A stretch of 64,000 nucleotides of DNA from Nocardioides okcheonensis. GTDB lineage: Bacteria; Actinomycetota; Actinomycetes; Propionibacteriales; Nocardioidaceae. Of this stretch, positions 58,846 through 64,000 are shown one piece after another. Below the pieces are notes generated by a model. That model searched no databases. It worked only from the letters and a program-made list of their open reading frames with translations, and was not told the origin of the DNA. A program made the translations under genes and the position numbers. Each line of letters opens with the position of its first letter. Position 1 is the stretch's first letter. The stretch is from NCBI RefSeq assembly GCF_020991065.1, contig NZ_CP087710.1, positions 868,001 to 932,000 on the forward strand, in the 5' to 3' direction.

Positions 58846-60573
58846 TCAGCCGGCGTCGGTGAGCGACGCGACCGGCAGCCAGTCGGCCCCCAGCAGCTCG
58901 GCGAGGTCCGTGAGCCCGGTGGTGTCGCTGCCGACCGTGTCGGACGCCGCGGCGATCCGCTCGACCATCACCTTGCCGACCTGCTCCTCGACGGTGCCCT
59001 CCGCGTAGGCGACGTGCCACGGCGAGACCTGGTGGTCGCGGTGCGTGCGGCCGGTGACCTGCCGCCCGGCGATGCCGGAGAACCGGGCCTGGTGGAACAC
59101 ACCGACCCGTGGCTCGCTGCTCGCCGTACGCCCCTCGGCGAGGGTCTCGCCGGCGTGCAGGCTGATGGAGGCCACCGTGGTGAAGACGCAGACCTTCGCC
59201 TCGCCGGTCTGGAATTTGAGCCGCTCCGCCTCGGGGTCGAACCGGTCGCGGCCGTAGATCGTGGCGACCGAGATGCCGGAGTCGCGCAGCCGGTCGGCGA
59301 TCGGGTCGGCGGCGGTCGCGACGAACTCGACCGAGCACGCCACCTGCCGGTCGCTCTCGACCTGCTGGGCGATCCAGGCCACCGTCGAGTCGACGCGCAG
59401 CAGGCCCGCCTTCTGGCGGAAGCGCAGCAGCGCGGCCCGACCCTTCGCCACGTTCCGGCCGCGCCGGGCGAGGTCCATCTCGCGGCAGAACTCGCCCCAC
59501 TCGGCCTCGTACGCCTCCCGCTCGGCAGGCGTCAGGGTGACCGGCATCCCGGAGATCGGCACCGGCCCCCACGGGGCGGCGCGGTGCAGCATCGCCGGCG
59601 GCCGCTCCTCGTCGAGCCAGCCGCGGACCAGCTTGAGGTCCGCGGCGCGCCGGGCGGGGTCGGCGGTCCAGCTCGCCCCGTAGCGTCCCGGCTCGACGCC
59701 GACACCGTGGCGCTCGAGCGCCTCGGCGAACGCCTCGGCCGGCTTCGTCGCCGAGGTCCACTGCCGCATCGGCTCGCCGAGCACCTGGGCGTAGGCCGGC
59801 GCGAGGTAGGGCAGCTCGAGCGGCGTGTGCCCGGGCGTCGCGGTCGTCGCGATGACGAAGGGGGCGGTGTCGTGCGGCTTCGCATGACCCGAGATCCGCG
59901 CCCAGCGCTTCCACCGCTTGGTCGTCGTCCGGCGCAGGGCGTGCGCCTCGTCCGCGATGATCACGTCCCAGTCGTGGTCCATGACCTTGTCCAGCCGGTC
60001 CCACGTGATCACCACCCACTCCAGCCCGCCGTCGCCGAGCGCGGCGATGGTGCGGCACCAGTGGCCGATCGTGATGGCCGCAGGCCGGTCGGCCACGACC
60101 AGCACGCGTCGCGCGTCACGCAGGTCGGCCACCGCCTGCGCCCCGAGCACCGCCGAGATCGTCTTGCCGACGCCGGGCTCGTCGGCGAGGAGGAACAGCC
60201 GACCCCCGGCCTCGGCGCACGCCGCGATCGCGTCGGCCGCCTCGAACTGCAGCCTGCGCGGCTCCAGGGCGTCGGTCGGCTCGGGGTCGGGCGCCCGGGC
60301 GCCTGGGTTGAGCGTGTTCTCGAGGAACCGTCCGAGGGTGTGGGGGCCCGGCGCGTAGGGCTCGAGGTGCGCGGGCAGCCGGTGTCCGACGTGGAGGTGC
60401 ATCTTCACCGCCGGGTGCCACGACGCGCCCTCGACCTGGGTGCCGTACGGCACGTCCAGCACCCACAGCCGCTCTCCCGGCCCCGCGACCGGGAGGGGGC
60501 GTGGCTGGCGCGCGCCGCCGCGGCGCGAGGTGCTGGCGCGTCGACGCGAGCTGGATCGACGGGTGCTGGCCAC
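58846..60573 (-). CDS. SNF2-type DEAD/DEAH helicase (phage-like, orphan)
   Basis: 575 residues. A basic Ser/Arg-rich N-terminus (about 20 residues) and a 90-residue N-terminal domain precede the helicase core: Walker A LADEPGVGKTISAVLG, DEAH box IIADEAHALRR, motif III ATTATPG, and motif VI GRQVTGRTHRDHQ. This compact form is common in actinophages and islands, yet no phage genes flank it. GTG 60573 is 6 nt after TAGCGT. Role unknown: DNA repair, chromatin-like remodelling or defence. Confidence 0.85.
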   Translation of the reverse strand: MASTRRSSSRRRASTSRRGGARQPRPLPVAGPGERLWVLDVPYGTQVEGASWHPAVKMHLHVGHRLPAHLEPYAPGPHTLGRFLENTLNPGARAPDPEPTDALEPRRLQFEAADAIAACAEAGGRLFLLADEPGVGKTISAVLGAQAVADLRDARRVLVVADRPAAITIGHWCRTIAALGDGGLEWVVITWDRLDKVMDHDWDVIIADEAHALRRTTTKRWKRWARISGHAKPHDTAPFVIATTATPGHTPLELPYLAPAYAQVLGEPMRQWTSATKPAEAFAEALERHGVGVEPGRYGASWTADPARRAADLKLVRGWLDEERPPAMLHRAAPWGPVPISGMPVTLTPAEREAYEAEWGEFCREMDLARRGRNVAKGRAALLRFRQKAGLLRVDSTVAWIAQQVESDRQVACSVEFVATAADPIADRLRDSGISVATIYGRDRFDPEAERLKFQTGEAKVCVFTTVASISLHAGETLAEGRTASSEPRVGVFHQARFSGIAGRQVTGRTHRDHQVSPWHVAYAEGTVEEQVGKVMVERIAAASDTVGSDTTGLTDLAELLGADWLPVASLTDAG

Positions 60574-60579
60574 CCCCGG

Positions 60580-60585
60580 ACGCTA
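60580..60585 (-). promoter_or_regulatory. -10 box of helicase gene, leaderless type
   Basis: TAGCGT on the minus strand, 6 nt before the GTG at 60573. Confidence 0.55.
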
Positions 60586-60726
60586 CCGGCGCAACGGGCG
60601 CTGCTCGTGGCGGCTCGCCCACGGCCGGGCACGCCGGACGGTCGCCCTGACCGGCGCCACGCGGTCCGGGTTTTCCTCAGATGATGGGATGTGCCGGACG
60701 CGGGGGTGCTGGTTGCGTGGGCAGGC

Positions 60727-61419
60727 ATGAAGCGTCTCGGTCGTCTCGTCCCCGTGGGAGCACTCGCGCTCGGGCTCCTGGTCGTCGGGGCACCGGCCGA
60801 CGCCGGATGCCCGGAGCCCGGCCAGGGTGCGCCGGGCTGTCACTCCGGCCCGGTGCCCGCGGAGTGGGGCGAGCCGACCTGGGAGCACGTCACCTTCGTC
60901 GTCGTCGCACGCCAGAAGGGCTACCTGCCCGAGCGGCTCGGCAACCAGCACCTCACCGAGGTGAACACCTGGGACGAGGAGGGCGTCGTCGCCGGCACGG
61001 TGCGCGACTGGTTCTGCCCGGCGGGCGCCGTCGCCCCTCTCGACCCCCAGGAAGCCTCGCCGTGCCGGTTGAGGGCGACGTCCTCGATCGACTACGACCA
61101 CTCCTACGTGTGGCCGGGCGAGACCGTCCAGCGGTGGGCCCCGACACTGAGGTACGTCAACGTCCGGCTCCCGGTCGTCGTGACCGCGGCGGATGCCGAT
61201 GCCGGCGGGGCGGGCCCCCAGCGCGGGTGGCTCTCGCTGCGCCTGAAGGCCGACGGCGCGGTGACGCAGTCCTGGTACGACGGCGACCACGCGGACGCCG
61301 TGGAGCGGGCGGGGGCGTACGTCTCCGGCGGGCGCCTCCTGGGCAAGCCGTGGCTGGCGACGGAGAGCGTCACCGTCGACACCTACGTCCTCCACCGCGA
61401 GTACGACCCCGCGGGCTGA
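60727..61419 (+). CDS. Secreted protein, paralogue of the one at 55856 (function unknown)
   Basis: 230 residues with a signal peptide (VPVGALALGLLVVGAPADA) and then a Cys-containing start (GCPEPGQGAPGCH). Mainly beta; the VRDWFCPAGA region aligns with the paralogue about 4 kb upstream on the other strand. ATG 60727 begins the signal peptide; a longer in-frame GTG start is less likely. Divergent from the helicase gene. Confidence 0.72.
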   Translation: MKRLGRLVPVGALALGLLVVGAPADAGCPEPGQGAPGCHSGPVPAEWGEPTWEHVTFVVVARQKGYLPERLGNQHLTEVNTWDEEGVVAGTVRDWFCPAGAVAPLDPQEASPCRLRATSSIDYDHSYVWPGETVQRWAPTLRYVNVRLPVVVTAADADAGGAGPQRGWLSLRLKADGAVTQSWYDGDHADAVERAGAYVSGGRLLGKPWLATESVTVDTYVLHREYDPAG

Positions 61420-61486
61420 GGCCCGGCGCCGGCACGGCGAGAGGCGGCCGGCCCCCGTCCCGACACGGCACCGCCGCCGCGCGCGG

Positions 61487-62302
61487 CTACGCGACCTCGG
61501 CACGACGGAGCGAGAGCAGCCCGGCGACGAGCGGCACGACGATCCAGATCAGCGTGGTCGAGCCGAGCATCGCCCACTCCTCGCCGGTGTCCGTGGCGCC
61601 GTCGAAGAGCACCACCTGGGTGGCGTTCCAGTCGACCCACGGCTGCAGGTCCTCGAACCACGAGCGCACCTGGGCCAGTAGCACGAGGATGCCCGGCATG
61701 ACCAGCGAGACGACGAAGTAGCCGACGATCGCGGCCGCCGAGCCGCGCAGCACGACGCCCAGCGTGAACCCGATGGCCATGCCCACCAGGTTGCCGAGCA
61801 CGATCTGGGGTGCGGCGCTCCACGACACGTCCCAGACGGTCTCGACACCGGCGATCGCGGCGCCGGCGAGGTTGCCGACGGCGCCCACCGCGAAGGCCAG
61901 GACCATCGAGCCGAGGCCGACCAGGAGCGCCGCGCTCGCCTTGGCGCCGATCACCCGGCCGCGGCTCGGCACCAGCGTGAACGTCGTGAGCCCGCTGCGC
62001 TGGCTCCACTCGCTCGTGACCGAGAGGATGGCGATCATCGGCAGGATGACCGACATGGGCAACCCGATCGCCGTCGCGAAGCTCTCGTAGGTGACGGCGT
62101 TGTCCGGGGCGAACGCGATGACGGACCCGGTCGCGACGACCGACAGGACGCCGATGCTGACGAGCATCCAGAACCCCGAGCGGGTGTCGAACATCTTGCG
62201 CAGCTCGACCTGGACGAGCCGCCCGGTCGGGATCGGGGGGACGGCCCGGCGCACCGCTTCGGCGTCCGTCGAGGCGGTCGACGGGACGGTCGCGGCGCTC
62301 AT
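61487..62302 (-). CDS. ABC transporter permease
   Basis: 271 residues with an N-terminal cytoplasmic stretch (VQVELRKMFDTRSGFW) and six membrane helices, of the ABC-2 type. It is coupled to the ATPase gene by an ATGA overlap (62299-62302) and forms the membrane part of an exporter. Substrate unknown. Confidence 0.9.
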   Translation of the reverse strand: MSAATVPSTASTDAEAVRRAVPPIPTGRLVQVELRKMFDTRSGFWMLVSIGVLSVVATGSVIAFAPDNAVTYESFATAIGLPMSVILPMIAILSVTSEWSQRSGLTTFTLVPSRGRVIGAKASAALLVGLGSMVLAFAVGAVGNLAGAAIAGVETVWDVSWSAAPQIVLGNLVGMAIGFTLGVVLRGSAAAIVGYFVVSLVMPGILVLLAQVRSWFEDLQPWVDWNATQVVLFDGATDTGEEWAMLGSTTLIWIVVPLVAGLLSLRRAEVA

Positions 62303-63198
62303 GCTGCCGCCCCTTCGCGCTGGGTGTCGGCCGTGAGGGACAGGAACATGTCCTCGAGCCCTGCGCCCTCGGCCGACCGGAGCTCGGTGAGGGCGATGCC
62401 GGCGGCGAGGGCCACGGCCCCCACCCGGGCGGGCTCGGCCTCCGTGCGGACCGAGCCGTCGCCGGCGAGCGTGCTCGCGATCCCGGCCCGCTCGAGCGCG
62501 TGCGCGAGGTCGCGCGGCGACGACGCACGGGCCAGCGTGCCGGCGGCCGCCAGGAGCTCCTCCTTCGTGCCGGACGCAACGATCCTGCCATGACCGATCA
62601 CGACCAGGTCGTCGGCGACGACCTCGATCTCGTGGAGCAGGTGCGACGACAGCAGCACCGTGCCGCCCCGGCTCGCGAAGCCGGTCAGCAGGTCGCGCAT
62701 CCAGCGGATCCCGGCCGGGTCGAGCCCGTTGGCCGGCTCGTCGAGGATCAGCACGTGCGGGTCGCCGAGCAGGGCGGTGGCGATGCCGAGTCGCTGGCGC
62801 ATCCCGAGCGAGTAGGCGCGCACCCGGCGCCCGGCCTCGGCGGGCGTCAGGCTGACCCGCTCGAGCATCTCGTCGACCCGCCCGCGGGGCAGGCCCATGG
62901 TGTGCGAGGCGACGGTGAGGACCTCGCGCCCGGTCCGACCGGCGTGCTGAGCCGAGGCGTCCAGCAGGACGCCCACCTCGCGTCCGGGGTTGGGCAGGTC
63001 GACGAACCGTGCGCCGTCGATGGTGGCGGAGCCGGACGAGGGCGCGGTCAGGCCCACCATCATGCGCATCGTGGTGGACTTCCCGGCGCCGTTCGGGCCG
63101 AGGAAGCCGGTCACGCGGCCGGGTCGGGCGGTGAAGGAGACGTCGTCGACCGCGGTGGAGCCGGCGTACGTCCGGGTCAGGGACTGGACTGTGATCAT
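62299..63198 (-). CDS. ABC transporter ATP-binding protein
   Basis: 299-residue DrrA/CcmA-type ATPase. Walker A GFLGPNGAGKSTTMRMM, signature YSLGMRQRLGIA, Walker B VLILDEPANGLDPAG and a C-terminal regulatory extension. With the coupled permease it forms an ABC-2 exporter, a family that includes drug, lipid and bacteriocin-immunity transporters. Confidence 0.93.
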   Translation of the reverse strand: MITVQSLTRTYAGSTAVDDVSFTARPGRVTGFLGPNGAGKSTTMRMMVGLTAPSSGSATIDGARFVDLPNPGREVGVLLDASAQHAGRTGREVLTVASHTMGLPRGRVDEMLERVSLTPAEAGRRVRAYSLGMRQRLGIATALLGDPHVLILDEPANGLDPAGIRWMRDLLTGFASRGGTVLLSSHLLHEIEVVADDLVVIGHGRIVASGTKEELLAAAGTLARASSPRDLAHALERAGIASTLAGDGSVRTEAEPARVGAVALAAGIALTELRSAEGAGLEDMFLSLTADTQREGAAA

Positions 63199-63283
63199 GG
63201 CTCCACCCTCGACGCGTCGCGTCGCGAGCGGATCGGCTCGATGGCCGGTCCTGCTGGCCGAAAGTACGAGGCCGGTCGACCGC

Positions 63284-63760
63284 CTACTCGCCGGAGCCGT
63301 CGGACCGCTCGCTCGGGGCCGGGACGGCGTCGAGCCGGCCGAGCATGTCGGTGAGGTGGCGGCGCAGCTGCTCGGAGTGCTCGGAGGCGACCCGCCGCAG
63401 GCGCGTGGCCTCCGACTCCTGCTGCGCGCGGTGCTGGTCGGCGTCCGCGCGGACGCTGTCGGCCTCGGCTCGCGCCTCGCCGATCGTCTTCTCGGCGGCC
63501 CGACGCGCGTCCTCGAGCATCGCGTCGGCGTCGCGCTGGGCGGCGCGCGTGACCTCGGCCGCCTCCTCCTTCGCGGCGGCGACGATCCCGTCGGCCTCGG
63601 CGCGGGCGTCGGCGCGCCACTGGTCGGTCTCGCGCGCGGTCATCTCGAGCAGCCGCGCCGCCGACGGCGAGCGCGGCGCGGGCACGTCGAGCTGCGCTCC
63701 GGGCTGGTCCTGCTCGCCCGCGTCGCCGCCGACGGTCCGGTCGAAGTCCTGGTCCAACAC
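63284..63760 (-). CDS. Coiled-coil protein, DivIVA-like, function unknown
   Basis: 158 residues, start GTG 63760 with GAGGAGG 5-7 nt upstream. Residues about 40-135 are one long amphipathic helix rich in Ala, Arg and Glu (ADGIVAAAKEEAAEVTRAAQ, AEKTIGEARAEADS), then a His/Leu-rich end (LRRHLTDMLGRLDAV). The pattern recalls DivIVA/Wag31-type or ATP-synthase-b-like coiled coils but lacks the N-terminal membrane-curvature motif. Confidence 0.7.
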   Translation of the reverse strand: MLDQDFDRTVGGDAGEQDQPGAQLDVPAPRSPSAARLLEMTARETDQWRADARAEADGIVAAAKEEAAEVTRAAQRDADAMLEDARRAAEKTIGEARAEADSVRADADQHRAQQESEATRLRRVASEHSEQLRRHLTDMLGRLDAVPAPSERSDGSGE

Positions 63761-63976
63761 GTGCGCCTCCTCTGTTGCCCCCGCAGTGATGTCTGCAGCA
63801 GCGTACGAGGTCAGCACCCCACCTGCCGAGGGCGGGCGGCAGATCAGTCTTCGTCCTCACCCACGGACGTGGTCCCCGCAGCGGTCGTGGAGCCCGTCCG
63901 GACCGCCCGGCCGACGCCTAGGATCATCGTCATCCACACGTTGGATCCCTGACCTCCGGCCCCTGGGAGAGCGACC

Positions 63977-64000
63977 ATGACGCACAGCGTTGCCTGGACG
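63977..64000 (+). CDS. Start of a gene cut by the window end
   Basis: ATG with GGGAGAG about 6 nt upstream and eight codons (MTHSVAWT) before the window ends. TAGGAT lies at about 63918. Too short to identify. Confidence 0.4.

Overview
This is high-GC, densely coding actinobacterial chromosome, most likely from Nocardioides or a close relative in the Propionibacteriales. The evidence is the actinobacterial signature genes (opcA, rbpA, whiA, mycothiol-dependent DinB-like enzyme, DUF1707 protein, Rpf-like protein), the GTG/TTG starts, and the characteristic gene orders tkt-tal-pgi-zwf-opcA-pgl, gap-pgk-tpiA-secG-rbpA and uvrC-rapZ-yvcK-whiA. I saw no tRNA, rRNA, CRISPR array, classical insertion sequence or prophage.

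Layout. 1-6 kb: the end of ctaA, a divergent lysR/DJ-1 pair, ltrA, a translationally coupled secreted protein/sortase pair, and ctaB. 6-14.4 kb: a tightly coupled pentose-phosphate operon running from transketolase to 6-phosphogluconolactonase, with four-base start/stop overlaps. 14.4-15.8 kb: an unusual cassette in which one AbiEi/DUF559-like putative nuclease gene is enclosed by two mirror-image arrays. Each array holds six direct repeats with a 31-bp period and ends at or beside the stop codons of the flanking housekeeping genes. 15.8-19.5 kb: rbpA, secG and the tpiA-pgk-gap glycolytic operon. 19.7-28.2 kb: whiA-yvcK-rapZ-uvrC, a Rieske lipoprotein and uvrA, the last preceded by a LexA-box-like sequence. 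28.3-36.7 kb: a DinB-like enzyme, a metallo-hydrolase, a thioredoxin-rhodanese fusion, three sulfotransferase-like genes, a secreted zinc protease, a dienelactone hydrolase, a phosphotransferase and a membrane-anchored esterase. 36.7-40.5 kb: a glycosyltransferase/methyltransferase/alpha-toroid operon under a perfect TetR-type palindrome. 40.5-50 kb: a ferredoxin-NADP reductase, two Mce-associated-like proteins, a channel with an odd selectivity filter, a hemerythrin, a secreted Lys-rich protein, uvrB, and a frameshifted TIGR02569-type gene. 50-64 kb: a phospholipase D-type enzyme, an AlkA-like glycosylase, tryptophan dioxygenase, PepN, two related secreted proteins, an Rpf-like protein, a CDP-glycerol transferase-like protein, an orphan SNF2-type helicase, an ABC exporter and a coiled-coil protein.

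Two patterns cut across the window. First, at least 23 genes have a TANNNT box 6-8 nt upstream of the start codon and no Shine-Dalgarno sequence, the signature of leaderless transcription; this pattern also settles several starts. Second, the repeat-array/nuclease cassette at 14381-15776 is the best candidate here for an undescribed system: it is symmetric, self-contained, sits between two convergent core operons, and matches no insertion sequence or CRISPR that I know.
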